In this document: positions 6,831 to 15,166 of the stretch, one piece after another | Numbering within the stretch: the stretch's first letter is position 1 | Layout: the number at the start of each line of letters is the position of its first letter | NCBI GenBank assembly: GCA_002379425.1 | Contig: DFTH01000011.1 | Coordinates: 102,970-166,969 of the forward strand | From: Prevotella sp. UBA4217 | GTDB taxonomy: Bacteria > Bacteroidota > Bacteroidia > Bacteroidales > Bacteroidaceae | Direction: 5' to 3' | Length of the DNA stretch: 64,000 bases | Notes under the pieces: model-generated | What the model saw: only the letters and a program-made list of their open reading frames with translations | Databases searched by the model: none | Told to the model about the DNA's origin: nothing | Program-made: the position numbers and the translations under genes

Positions 6831-9062
6831 ATGAAAAAGAATTTATTACGAACAACCGTCTTGTTAGCAGTGCTGCTGACCTGTTTTGCCTCCTGCACAG
6901 AGAGCGGAGGCGAGAATGACAATAACCACCGCCATGGGGGTGGCGAGCCTGATCCAGAGGCCATTCTGAGAAAAGTGTCAGAAACAATTGACCAGGTAAG
7001 TGACATTTACATGGAATGTGAATCTATCTCAGATATTGAGAAGAGGGTTGATGAAATCAAAGCGATTGATAATGTGGAGGATGTCTATTTTTCAGATATA
7101 GTAATGTTTGTTGAGATTAAAGATTTCTCAACTGTATCTTTCTCATTTTTCCCAGAGCCTGATGTTTCGCAAGTGGAATTACCTGATATTCCGATGACTC
7201 GTCAAGCAGGGACGAGAGTAGAGAACTATACATCTTTCTCTCAATTAGGTTTTGAAAGGGCTGTTATTATTGATCAACAATTGACAAGGGATTGGGAAGG
7301 ATATAAAGAAACTATAGAATCATTCTTGGAGAGAGTCGGTATAGAGACAGACATAAATAACAATCCTGTTTTAAGTTTTTATGAAGATCAAATATTCGAC
7401 TATGATATAGTGCTGATTATTTCTCATGGATATTATGATGCAAAGAAAAAATTGCATTGGCTGCCCCTAGACAATTATGAACTTTATAATCCATTAGAAA
7501 GTTTTTTCTCCTTATTGGAGCATCCGTTTAAATACCTACAAGGCGTATGGTATTATAATAACTATGAAGTGGGCAAACAGATAACTATTAATTCTAGTAA
7601 GATAGTAATTGATGGAAAATTGACACCGTTGGCATCATTTGCAATCTCAGAGGAATTCATAACTGCTCAGGAGAAGGATTTTAAGAAACCAGGAAAAGCG
7701 ATTGTATATAATTGTGCTTGCCAATCATTGATGGGAGGAGACGATAATGAACCAGTCATAGACAATAATGAAAGGGACTTTGCTTTTGCTGAAGCGTTTG
7801 TTCGTAGAGGGGCAGGCGTCTATTTCGGTTATGACGAGACGAATGGACAAGGTCAAAGGGGTGGCATTCAATTGTTGAGCAACATTGCTTCTGGCCAATC
7901 AATACTAAATGCTTACAAATCGCTTTCTGATGATATTCTTCATGATAAGGGGTCCAAAGTGAAGGATGGCGACTCTCCCGCTCGGTCTTGGACTGCAGAT
8001 TTGCTTCATTATCCTGAGGATCATTTTGCGATAGAGAATTGTTGCCAAATATTTCCAGTTATAAAAGAAATGGATGACTCAGTTGAGAATTTCGTATTGA
8101 ATGCCATAGAACCTCATAATCTTAAGAATATTTCATACATCCCCATAGTAGATGATGATGATGATGACACTAATAATTTTCGTATTGAAGTAATAGACAG
8201 AATAAACGACTCTTTTTCCTACGGCTTTGAGGTCAGCGCCACTAACGACTTTAATCCTTCTGGCACAACAGACTATGTCAGTTTGAAACTGACAGAGAAT
8301 TCAGTCATCAATAATTATGCTGTTTCTTTCTCGCAATCTATCTCTAAGAAGGACCTGAATCCAGAAACCACTTACTATTATCGGGCCTATCTGAATGATG
8401 GATTCAATAAATACTATAGCGAACCCCAAAGTTTCACCACCCCGTCACGCATCGATCAGGTGGTGCCTGAGGATATACGCCAGACGATGGAGCCCTATAT
8501 CACCATATATGAGGGAAACACACCGCCTCAGGTTGAAGGCGTGTATCTCATGTCACCTAAGACCCTGACCTTCGACTATACGGGTCAGTATGATGTGGGT
8601 GAGAAGTTCGCCGACCATTATATAAAGTTTACCAATCAGGACTATCACAACAATACGCTCGATTATGTCGGAGAAGAAGTGTATGACGGCAGGGTGCTGA
8701 GCAAGTCTGAGGGACCAGGTGCGTTTATCAGTGGCACAGGCGATAACTTTACTGTCTTCTTCAATGTAAGAGGTACTACCTATTTTGACGATTACAATGT
8801 TGACACGACTGAAGCCCTGATCATCTCCGGAACGATGACATCGACTGGTGTCAAGGATGCAGAATATTCCTTTGTGCTGATTTCAAAGAGCAGCGACCCC
8901 AAGCCCCATGTGATCAATGCTGGCGACTTCCGCGTGTTCAAGGATAGCGACGGACTGGCCGAGACTGCCTCTTGGCCAAGTGGTACGCGGAGCACTGGCT
9001 ATAGGGTGAGAAACGGCAAGATCACCACGCCCTGGTCCATGTATTCCGTAAGGAAGAAGTAG
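6831..9062 (+). CDS. lipoprotein with a possible caspase-fold cysteine peptidase domain
   Basis: 743 residues beginning with a lipoprotein signal (lipobox FASC). Around H199 it has DIVLIISHGYY, and around C295/C297 KAIVYNCACQS, followed by FAEAFVRRGAGVYFGYDE. This His-Gly then Cys order resembles CHAT, gingipain and other caspase-fold peptidases. Residues ~440-545 look like a fibronectin-III-type domain (PETTYYYRAYLNDG). A further beta-rich domain ends the protein. By eye, about 6960-8400 is clearly AT-richer than both gene ends and the neighbours, suggesting a mosaic or transferred core. The function is inferred from weak motifs; it could also be a non-peptidase surface protein. Confidence 0.7.
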   Translation: MKKNLLRTTVLLAVLLTCFASCTESGGENDNNHRHGGGEPDPEAILRKVSETIDQVSDIYMECESISDIEKRVDEIKAIDNVEDVYFSDIVMFVEIKDFSTVSFSFFPEPDVSQVELPDIPMTRQAGTRVENYTSFSQLGFERAVIIDQQLTRDWEGYKETIESFLERVGIETDINNNPVLSFYEDQIFDYDIVLIISHGYYDAKKKLHWLPLDNYELYNPLESFFSLLEHPFKYLQGVWYYNNYEVGKQITINSSKIVIDGKLTPLASFAISEEFITAQEKDFKKPGKAIVYNCACQSLMGGDDNEPVIDNNERDFAFAEAFVRRGAGVYFGYDETNGQGQRGGIQLLSNIASGQSILNAYKSLSDDILHDKGSKVKDGDSPARSWTADLLHYPEDHFAIENCCQIFPVIKEMDDSVENFVLNAIEPHNLKNISYIPIVDDDDDDTNNFRIEVIDRINDSFSYGFEVSATNDFNPSGTTDYVSLKLTENSVINNYAVSFSQSISKKDLNPETTYYYRAYLNDGFNKYYSEPQSFTTPSRIDQVVPEDIRQTMEPYITIYEGNTPPQVEGVYLMSPKTLTFDYTGQYDVGEKFADHYIKFTNQDYHNNTLDYVGEEVYDGRVLSKSEGPGAFISGTGDNFTVFFNVRGTTYFDDYNVDTTEALIISGTMTSTGVKDAEYSFVLISKSSDPKPHVINAGDFRVFKDSDGLAETASWPSGTRSTGYRVRNGKITTPWSMYSVRKK

Positions 9063-9083
9063 TTCCTGCGCGCGTAGGGAGTG

Positions 9084-9116
9084 AACCCCGAAAGTTAGAC
9101 AAAAACTTTCGGGGTT
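9084..9116. terminator. bidirectional hairpin terminator
   Basis: AACCCCGAAAGTT (9084-9096) pairs perfectly with AACTTTCGGGGTT (9104-9116) across a 7-nt loop. It lies between two convergent genes. Confidence 0.75.
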
Positions 9117-9148
9117 CACTTCATTTTGACGGCAGAAGTCACTCTTGG

Positions 9149-9655
9149 TCAATAGTACTCGATGGTGCGGGTGTTCTCCATCTCCTGGCCCATCATCGAT
9201 GCCTTGCGGCTGATCCAGTTGCCGTGGTCGTCAACCTTGATGTCGGAGTAGGGCATCTCCATGACCTGGCCGCCCATGTCCATCTTCTCGCCTGTGACGA
9301 CGCCCTTGTCGTCGTAGATGTGGGTCAGTTTCATGTCAGTGCCCATCACGTTGAGGACCTGGCCGACCAGGCGGCCGTTCTCCCACAGGTACTTCACCTC
9401 GGTGCTCTGGCCCTGCATGTTCATCTTGACGGACTGCAGGTAGCCGTCGGCATCATACACGGCATCGGAGAGGTCGCTCGACTGCATCTTGCCGTCCTCG
9501 GAGAAGGTGATGGTGCGCGTCATGCCCATCATGGTGATGGTCATCGACTTGACGGGACCCTGAGCCTCGTTGGCCTCTGCGTCGTGGAACTTGGTTTGCG
9601 CCTGCATGGCAAAAGGTAATGCCAGCATGGCAATCAGCATAAATACTTTCTTCAT
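9149..9655 (-). CDS. small secreted protein with YD/RHS-like repeats
   Basis: 168 residues from the ATG at 9655, giving a signal peptide MKKVFMLIAMLALPFAMQAQ; a longer upstream reading frame crosses the promoter and is rejected. The mature part is made of short beta strands with repeating turns such as TFSEDGKM, VYDADGYLQS, LWENGRLVG, IYDDKGVV and VDDHGNW. This is the pattern of YD/RHS-like or MORN-like wrapping repeats. No catalytic motif is visible. Probably periplasmic or surface-exposed; function unknown. Confidence 0.8.
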   Translation of the reverse strand: MKKVFMLIAMLALPFAMQAQTKFHDAEANEAQGPVKSMTITMMGMTRTITFSEDGKMQSSDLSDAVYDADGYLQSVKMNMQGQSTEVKYLWENGRLVGQVLNVMGTDMKLTHIYDDKGVVTGEKMDMGGQVMEMPYSDIKVDDHGNWISRKASMMGQEMENTRTIEYY

Positions 9656-9695
9656 TTCGTTAGGTTTTGGTTTGTAATGAATATTAAAATCGTGG

Positions 9696-9727
9696 CAAAG
9701 GTAGTGAATCTTTTTTGAATTTACAAG
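9696..9727 (-). promoter_or_regulatory. promoter for the 9149-9655 gene
   Basis: Minus strand: CTTG (9727-9724), a 20-nt spacer, then TACCTTTG (9703-9696). Confidence 0.7.
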
Positions 9728-9812
9728 ACTTTTTTTGAGAAATATTCCATGGAAGTGATGTTCTTTCGGCTTTTTTGTGTAATTTCGCAGCCGATATAAT
9801 GATGATAGGACT

Positions 9813-10187
9813 ATGATGAATGGTGTATATACGATTCTGTTGCTCATTATGAGCAATGTGTTTATGACGTTTGCATGGTATGGGCACCTGAGGCTGCAGC
9901 AGTCGGGCGTCTCCACGAACTGGCCCCTCTACCTGGTGATTGCCTTCTCGTGGATGATAGCCTTCTTCGAGTACTGCTGTCAGGTGCCCGCCAACCGTAT
10001 CGGTTTCGTGGACAATGGCGGTCCCTTCAGTCTCGTGCAACTGAAGGTGATCCAGGAGTGCATCTCGCTGGTGGTGTTCGCCGTGATTGCCAACCTGATC
10101 TTCCAGCACGAGCAGTTGCACTGGAACCATGCTGCGGCGGCCCTCTGTCTGGTGGCTGCCGTGTATTTCGTCTTTATGAAGCCATAA
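9813..10187 (+). CDS. DMT-family small membrane protein (DUF486)
   Basis: 124 residues with four predicted membrane helices (residues ~5-22, 35-52, 72-98 and 103-121). The phrase LLLIMSNVFMTFAWYGHL at the start and PANRIGF in the middle loop are typical of DUF486, a half-size member of the drug/metabolite transporter superfamily. Such four-helix proteins usually act as dimers; the substrate is unknown. Two ATG codons are adjacent (9813 and 9816). It is divergent from the secreted gene at 9149-9655 and followed closely by the dnaG promoter. Confidence 0.85.
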   Translation: MMNGVYTILLLIMSNVFMTFAWYGHLRLQQSGVSTNWPLYLVIAFSWMIAFFEYCCQVPANRIGFVDNGGPFSLVQLKVIQECISLVVFAVIANLIFQHEQLHWNHAAAALCLVAAVYFVFMKP

Positions 10188-10189
10188 TG

Positions 10190-10221
10190 TTTGGTGGATT
10201 CAGATAATCTTCGTACCTTTG
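10190..10221 (+). promoter_or_regulatory. dnaG promoter
   Basis: TTTG (10190-10193), a 20-nt spacer, then TACCTTTG (10214-10221), ending 9 nt before the dnaG ATG. Confidence 0.82.
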
Positions 10222-10230
10222 TAGGCAGAT

Positions 10231-12162
10231 ATGATTGACAGGGCGACGATAGACAAGATCATGGACGCCACGAACATCGTGGATGTGGTGGGGGAGTTTG
10301 TCACGCTGCGCAAGGCGGGCGTGAACTACAAGGGACTGTGCCCGTTCCACGACGACAAGACCCCCTCGTTCATGGTGTCGCCTGCCAAGCAGATCTGCCA
10401 CTGCTTCGCCTGTGGGGAGGGCGGCAATGCCGTGAACTTCCTGATGAAGCACGAGCAGATCACCTACCCCGAGGCCCTGCGCTGGCTGGCCAAAAAGTAT
10501 AATATCGAGGTCGAGGAGAAGGAACTGACCGAGGAGGAGAAGAGGGAGCAGAGCGACCGCGAGTCGATGTTCATCGTCAACGAGTGGGCGATGAAGTACT
10601 TCCAGGACATGCTGAAGAACGATCCCGACGGCATCGCCATCGGCAAGCAGTACTTCCGCAGCCGTGGCATCCGCGACGATATCATCGAGAAGTTCTGCCT
10701 GGGCTATGCCCTGCCCAGACGCGACGCCCTGGCCACAGCCGCCCAGAAGGCAGGCTACAAGGCCGAGTTCCTGACGAAGACGGGCCTCTGTTTTGAATCA
10801 GGTAATGGCTTAACTACTAAGCGAAGCGATAACTACGTTACTACTCATCTGCTTGACAGGTATGCGGGGCGCGTGATCTTCCCCTGGTTCAACGTCAGCG
10901 GCAAGGTGGTGGCCTTCGGAGGCCGACTGCTCGATGCCCGTACGAAGGGCGTGCAGCAGAAATACGTGAACTCTCCCGACTCGGAGATCTATCATAAGGA
11001 GCGCGAACTCTACGGGCTCTATCAGGCGAAGAAGGCCATCGCCAAGGAAGAGCGGGTGTATATGGTGGAGGGCTATACCGACGTGATAGCCATGCACCAG
11101 TGTGGCATCGAGAACGTGGTGGCCAACTCGGGCACGGCGCTCTCCGTCCATCAGATCAAACTCCTCAGGCGGTTCACCCAGAACATCACCTTGTTGTATG
11201 ATGGCGACGAGGCAGGTATCCACGCTGCCATGCGCGGTACGGACATGCTGCTGGCAGAGGGCATGAACATCAAGGTGCTGCTGCTGCCGGATGGCGACGA
11301 CCCCGACTCTTTCAGCCGTAAGCACTCCGCCAAGGAATTCAAGGACTATATCGAGGCGAACCAGACGGACTTCATCACGTTTAAGACCAGACTGACGGTG
11401 GAGAACGTGACGGACCCCGTAAAGCGCTCCGAGGCTATCGGCGGCATCGTGAAGAGTATCTCCGTGATTCCCGACCATATCCTGCGCTCCACCTATATCA
11501 GTGAACTGTCCCAGCGCATGGGCATCAAGGAGGAGACGCTGCTCAACTCCATGAACGGGATGATCCACAAGGATATCGAGGACAAGGCCCGCACTCCCGC
11601 ACCCCCGATAATACAGGAGTCCTCTCCCTCTGCCGAGGTGGAGCGGTTGCTGATACAGGCCGTGATCCGCGACGGGGAGAAGGTCATCTATGAGGATGTG
11701 GCGACGGAGGACGGTGGCACCACCAGTCTGACGGTAGCACAGTATATCGCCTACGATCTGGGACAGGATGGCCTGACGTTCCACGACGAGCGCTACAACC
11801 GTATTCTGCAGGAGGCCGTGACCCATAGCGGAGAGCCGGACTTCAAGGCGGAGAGTTACTTCATGCAGCACCCCGACTACGAGATCAGCAGTCTGGCGAC
11901 CACACTGGCCATCGACCGCCATCAGTTAGGCAAGGGCTTCCAGGTGAAAGAGCGGGAGGGCGGGCTGCGCCAGCATGTGCTCCATCTGGTGCTCGACCTC
12001 AGGCTCGACATCATCACCAAGCGGATGAAGGAGATACAGGCCCAACTGAGACAGGTGGGGGCCGACGGGAAGCGGATGAGGGAACTGTTGGAGGCCTATA
12101 GGGATACCCAGCAGTTGCGCGACGCCCTCGCCAAGCGGTTGGGCAATGATATCGTGGTGTAG
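10231..12162 (+). CDS. dnaG: DNA primase
   Basis: 643-residue primase that makes RNA primers at the replication fork. Domains in order: CHC2 zinc finger (C37, H40, C58, C61) with the CPFHDDKTPSF motif; RNA polymerase core; Toprim domain near residue 275 (MVEGYTDVIAMHQCG) with LYDGDEAG as the metal site; then a helicase-interacting C-terminal region. Around residues 188-206 there is an odd stretch, NGLTTKRSDNYVTTH, with codons unlike the neighbours and DNA made of repeated AACTAC-type words. It sits just before the conserved DRYAGRVIFPW and looks like an in-frame insert. It is followed by cls after 23 nt. Confidence 0.96.
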   Translation: MIDRATIDKIMDATNIVDVVGEFVTLRKAGVNYKGLCPFHDDKTPSFMVSPAKQICHCFACGEGGNAVNFLMKHEQITYPEALRWLAKKYNIEVEEKELTEEEKREQSDRESMFIVNEWAMKYFQDMLKNDPDGIAIGKQYFRSRGIRDDIIEKFCLGYALPRRDALATAAQKAGYKAEFLTKTGLCFESGNGLTTKRSDNYVTTHLLDRYAGRVIFPWFNVSGKVVAFGGRLLDARTKGVQQKYVNSPDSEIYHKERELYGLYQAKKAIAKEERVYMVEGYTDVIAMHQCGIENVVANSGTALSVHQIKLLRRFTQNITLLYDGDEAGIHAAMRGTDMLLAEGMNIKVLLLPDGDDPDSFSRKHSAKEFKDYIEANQTDFITFKTRLTVENVTDPVKRSEAIGGIVKSISVIPDHILRSTYISELSQRMGIKEETLLNSMNGMIHKDIEDKARTPAPPIIQESSPSAEVERLLIQAVIRDGEKVIYEDVATEDGGTTSLTVAQYIAYDLGQDGLTFHDERYNRILQEAVTHSGEPDFKAESYFMQHPDYEISSLATTLAIDRHQLGKGFQVKEREGGLRQHVLHLVLDLRLDIITKRMKEIQAQLRQVGADGKRMRELLEAYRDTQQLRDALAKRLGNDIVV

Positions 12163-12185
12163 GAATGAATCATGAGGATTGAGAC

Positions 12186-13613
12186 ATGAACTGGGTAAAC
12201 GTCATATTCCTGATCTATCAGATGATCGCCATCGCGGCGGTAGTCCATGTCATTATGGACAACCGCCAGCCTGCCAAGACGATGGCCTGGGCACTGGTGA
12301 TATGGTTCGTGCCAGTGGTGGGCATCGTGTTCTACCTCTTCTTTGGCATCAACACCAGGAAGGAGCGCCATATCAGCGAGAGGAGCATGAACCAGTTGAC
12401 GAAGCGCTCCATGCTGGAGTTCGTCGAACAGCAGAATCTCCGTCTGCCGGAGAGGCACAAGCCGCTGATAGACCTTTTCATCAACCAGAATCTCTCCCTG
12501 CCCTTCAAGGACAATAAGGTAAGTATCTATACGGATGGCTATCAGTTCTTCCCGGCCTTGTTGACGGCCATCCATGAGGCCAGACAGCATATCCACCTCG
12601 ATATGTATATCTTCGCCGACGATGCCCTGGGCTGTCTTCTGGCTGACGCGCTGATCGACAAGGCCCACGAGGGCGTGGAGGTGCGCGTGATCTATGACGA
12701 CGTGGGGTGCTGGAACGTCAAGCATCGCTTCTTCGAGCGGATGCGCGAAGAGGGTATCGAGGTGGCGTCGTTCCTGCCAGTGCGCTTCCCGTCGTTCACC
12801 AGTAAGGTGAACTATCGCAACCACCGTAAGATTATCGTGATCGACGGTGTGGTGGGCTTCATAGGCGGCATGAACATCGCCCTGCGCTACGTGAAGGGAA
12901 CGGGTGAGATGCCATGGCGCGACACGATGCTGAAGGTGACGGGCGGAGCCGTGCATGCCCTCCAGAGGACTTTCCTGGTGGATTGGTACTTCGTCGATCG
13001 CACCCTGCTCTCTGACCGTAAGTACTACCCCTCGCTGCTGCGTGACGAGCAGACGACCAACAACTGTCTGGCCCAGGTCGTGACGAGCGGGCCCGTGACG
13101 CCTTACCCCGAGATCATGCAGGGATTCGTGCGGATCATCATGGGAGCCCGTCGATACCTGTATCTGGAGACACCCTATTTCCTGCCCAACGACTCCGTGC
13201 TCTTCGCCCTGAAGACGGCGGCACTGGCAGGCGTTGACGTGAGGGTGCTCTGTCCAAGGTACAGTGACGCACGCTTCGTGGAGTGGGCCAGCCGCAGTTA
13301 TCTGCGCGAGGTCTATGAGGCGGGCGTGAAGGTGAGTCTCTATAAGCCGGGATTCCTGCACTCCAAACTGATGGTCTGCGATGATGTCATCACCACCAGC
13401 GGATCGACCAACCTGGATTTCCGCAGTTTTGAGAATAACTTTGAGGCGAACATCTTCTTCTATGATGAGGGGATGGCCCAGCGCATGAAGAAAGTGTTCC
13501 TGGCCGACGAGGAGCAGGCCGTGCTGTTGAAGAATGTGCCAGGACGGATGAACGGCGGGTTCTTCGTCAGGCTCTGGGAGAGTATCACTCGGATGCTGTC
13601 GCCCCTGTTCTGA
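12186..13613 (+). CDS. cls: cardiolipin synthase (phospholipase D family)
   Basis: 475 residues. Two N-terminal membrane helices (residues ~5-25 and 38-58) precede two phospholipase-D HKD motifs: NHRKIIVIDG near residue 217 and HSKLMVCDD near residue 393. This is the standard ClsA architecture. It condenses phosphatidylglycerol into cardiolipin at the inner membrane. It starts 23 nt after dnaG, with a short degenerate word (GAATGAATCATGAGGATTGAG) in between. Its 3' end overlaps the convergent rsmD gene by 29 nt. Confidence 0.94.
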   Translation: MNWVNVIFLIYQMIAIAAVVHVIMDNRQPAKTMAWALVIWFVPVVGIVFYLFFGINTRKERHISERSMNQLTKRSMLEFVEQQNLRLPERHKPLIDLFINQNLSLPFKDNKVSIYTDGYQFFPALLTAIHEARQHIHLDMYIFADDALGCLLADALIDKAHEGVEVRVIYDDVGCWNVKHRFFERMREEGIEVASFLPVRFPSFTSKVNYRNHRKIIVIDGVVGFIGGMNIALRYVKGTGEMPWRDTMLKVTGGAVHALQRTFLVDWYFVDRTLLSDRKYYPSLLRDEQTTNNCLAQVVTSGPVTPYPEIMQGFVRIIMGARRYLYLETPYFLPNDSVLFALKTAALAGVDVRVLCPRYSDARFVEWASRSYLREVYEAGVKVSLYKPGFLHSKLMVCDDVITTSGSTNLDFRSFENNFEANIFFYDEGMAQRMKKVFLADEEQAVLLKNVPGRMNGGFFVRLWESITRMLSPLF

Positions 13614-14172
13614 AGATCGAGAAGTTCACGCTGCCGTAACTACGGTGCTCCACGAAGTGGGGATCATCGGAGAAGTCGTGGTCCTTGCCGTGCTCAAAGA
13701 CAAAGATGCCATCCTCCTTGAGCAGTCCCTTCTCAATGACAAGACTGGGGATGGTGGGCAGTTCCTTGAGGGCGTAGGGCGGGTCGGCGAAGATGAAGTC
13801 GAACTGCTGCCTGCACGACCTTACGAAGCGGAACGCGTCAGCGCGAAGGAGGGTTGTTTGTGGATTCTCATTCCTCATTTCACATTCCACATTCCTCGAA
13901 ACAAACAGTTTCTGCACGCACTGCTGGATAAAGCGGTGATGGTCGCGGTCCAGTTCCACGCTGGTGACGTGCTCGCAGCCGCGTGAGATCAGTTCGAGCG
14001 TGATGCTGCCCGTGCCTGAGAAGAGGTCGAGGGCTGTGGCACCTTCAAAGTCGATATAGCCTGTCAGCACGTTGAAGATGTTCTCCTTGGCAAAGTCGGT
14101 CGTCGGCCTGGCCTTGAAGGTCTTGGGGATGTCGAAGTGCCGTCCCTTGTATTTCCCTGTGATGATTCTCAT
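13585..14172 (-). CDS. rsmD: 16S rRNA (guanine966-N2)-methyltransferase RsmD
   Basis: 195 residues. Standard features: N-terminal MRIITGKYKGRHFDIP, then RPTTDFAKENIFNVL, the SAM-binding loop DLFSGTGSITLELISRG, and the catalytic FADPPYAL motif. It methylates G966 of 16S rRNA in the 30S subunit. Residues ~91-103 (SRNVECEMRNEN) are unusual: they are encoded by a 38-nt element (13864-13901) also present in the RecD-like gene, inserted between the conserved helix and LLRADAF. The start lies 3 nt after the DUF3822 stop, so the two are co-translated. Confidence 0.93.
   Translation of the reverse strand: MRIITGKYKGRHFDIPKTFKARPTTDFAKENIFNVLTGYIDFEGATALDLFSGTGSITLELISRGCEHVTSVELDRDHHRFIQQCVQKLFVSRNVECEMRNENPQTTLLRADAFRFVRSCRQQFDFIFADPPYALKELPTIPSLVIEKGLLKEDGIFVFEHGKDHDFSDDPHFVEHRSYGSVNFSIFRTGATASE
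13864..13901 (-). repeat. in-frame 38-nt repeat element inside rsmD
   Basis: On the minus strand it begins TTTCGAGGAA and ends GAGGAATGAGAAT. The same 38-nt element, same ends and same reading frame, lies at 15855-15892 in the RecD-like gene. The middle is built from GGAATG/GAAATG words in rsmD and GGAAGGA words in recD. It encodes SRNVECEMRNEN. Confidence 0.75.
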
Positions 14173-14175
14173 GAG

Positions 14176-14982
14176 TTATCGTCCTTTGGTCAGCAGGGTC
14201 ATCAGGTCGTAGGGCAGCCCCTTGATCCTGGTGGCTGGAGCCTGCTGGAAGTCGGCTGTGGGGTTGATGACATACGCTTTCTGCAGGTAGCGCCTGAGTT
14301 CCTGCAGGAGCCATTCCTGTTCTGGGATGTCGCCTACGATGTGCATCTCGTCGTGCTCGGCCTCCAGACGGAGTTGCTTCCACACGTAGAGCAGGAAGTA
14401 GAGGGCATCGTGGGCGTATGAGACGACAAAGGCATTGCAGAATTTGAAGCGGTTCTGCTGGAAACTGAAGATGTCGAGGCTCTTGCCGTGGAAATATCCG
14501 TAGAGTTTGTTGCGATGGCCCGTAAAACTGCGTTGGTGAAGATAGCGCCATACAGGGGCCATGGCATGGATGAACTGCAGGTCGTCGAAACGGTCCTGGA
14601 GCACGCCAGACAGATCCTTGTTGACGGCAAAGAGACAGACGGCTTTCAGCGAGGGCAGTACGTTGAAGCGCACGATGCGCTGTTCCTCGGTGGTCGGGAA
14701 GGCATAGTCGTAGAGCGCCTTGATATCTTCTTCCTCGAACTGCTCGATGGGTACCAGCATGGAGGGCGTATCGACCAGCACCTGCACCTTGCGGGTGTCG
14801 ATGGCCGTCAGGTCGGCCGTCTTGAAGGCTTCCCGCAGGTTGGCGGCCATGGAGATTCCACCCTTCACGATATAGGGTTCATAGAGGAATGGCTTCTCCT
14901 TGTTGGCAGGATCGGGCATCGTGAAGGAAAGTGTGTTCTTTCCTATGCGTATGATCAACTTTCTCTGGTGTATCTCTTCCAT
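14176..14982 (-). CDS. DUF3822 family protein
   Basis: 268 residues from the ATG at 14982 (MEEIHQRKLIIRIGKNTLSF). An upstream extension of the frame would cross the small ORF at 15000-15092 and is not preferred. DUF3822 proteins are Bacteroidota-specific, cytoplasmic, and commonly sit next to rsmD, as here with a 3-nt gap. They have an actin-like/ROK-like alternating beta-alpha look (for example KVQVLVDTPSMLVPIEQF and LYGYFHGKSLDIFSFQQNRF). No catalytic residues are assigned. Context suggests a link to ribosome maturation or DNA housekeeping, but this is only inference. Confidence 0.85.
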   Translation of the reverse strand: MEEIHQRKLIIRIGKNTLSFTMPDPANKEKPFLYEPYIVKGGISMAANLREAFKTADLTAIDTRKVQVLVDTPSMLVPIEQFEEEDIKALYDYAFPTTEEQRIVRFNVLPSLKAVCLFAVNKDLSGVLQDRFDDLQFIHAMAPVWRYLHQRSFTGHRNKLYGYFHGKSLDIFSFQQNRFKFCNAFVVSYAHDALYFLLYVWKQLRLEAEHDEMHIVGDIPEQEWLLQELRRYLQKAYVINPTADFQQAPATRIKGLPYDLMTLLTKGR

Positions 14983-14999
14983 TGGAATTAGGGTAGGAC

Positions 15000-15092
15000 T
15001 TATCCGCGCATGACACTGGCGATGCAGAGGGACAATAGTCCGAGTGCAACGATGGTCAGGATGACGTTGATATGTTTGTCTGTTATTTGCAT
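15000..15092 (-). CDS. candidate 30-residue single-span membrane peptide
   Basis: The ORF runs from ATG (15092-15090) to TAA (15002-15000). It starts MQITDKHINVILTIVALGLL, has one membrane helix over about residues 9-27, and ends SVMRG. It is followed after 17 nt by the DUF3822 gene. A TATCTTTG -7 box ends at 15100, so the ATG would be at or very near the transcription start. Translation is unproven; it may be a leader peptide for the DUF3822-rsmD operon. Confidence 0.45.
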   Translation of the reverse strand: MQITDKHINVILTIVALGLLSLCIASVMRG

Positions 15093-15112
15093 TTGGCTGC
15101 AAAGATACGAAA

Positions 15113-15147
15113 TAATTCATAATTTATAATTCATAATTCATAATTTT
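15113..15147. repeat. AATTCAT-type tandem words between divergent genes
   Basis: The word TAATTCATAAT recurs about four times with small changes. It sits between the minus-strand rsmD operon promoter and the plus-strand RecD-like gene. It belongs to the same class of short degenerate linkers seen elsewhere in the window. Confidence 0.6.
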
Positions 15148-15166
15148 TAGTAATTTTGTAGCCAAT

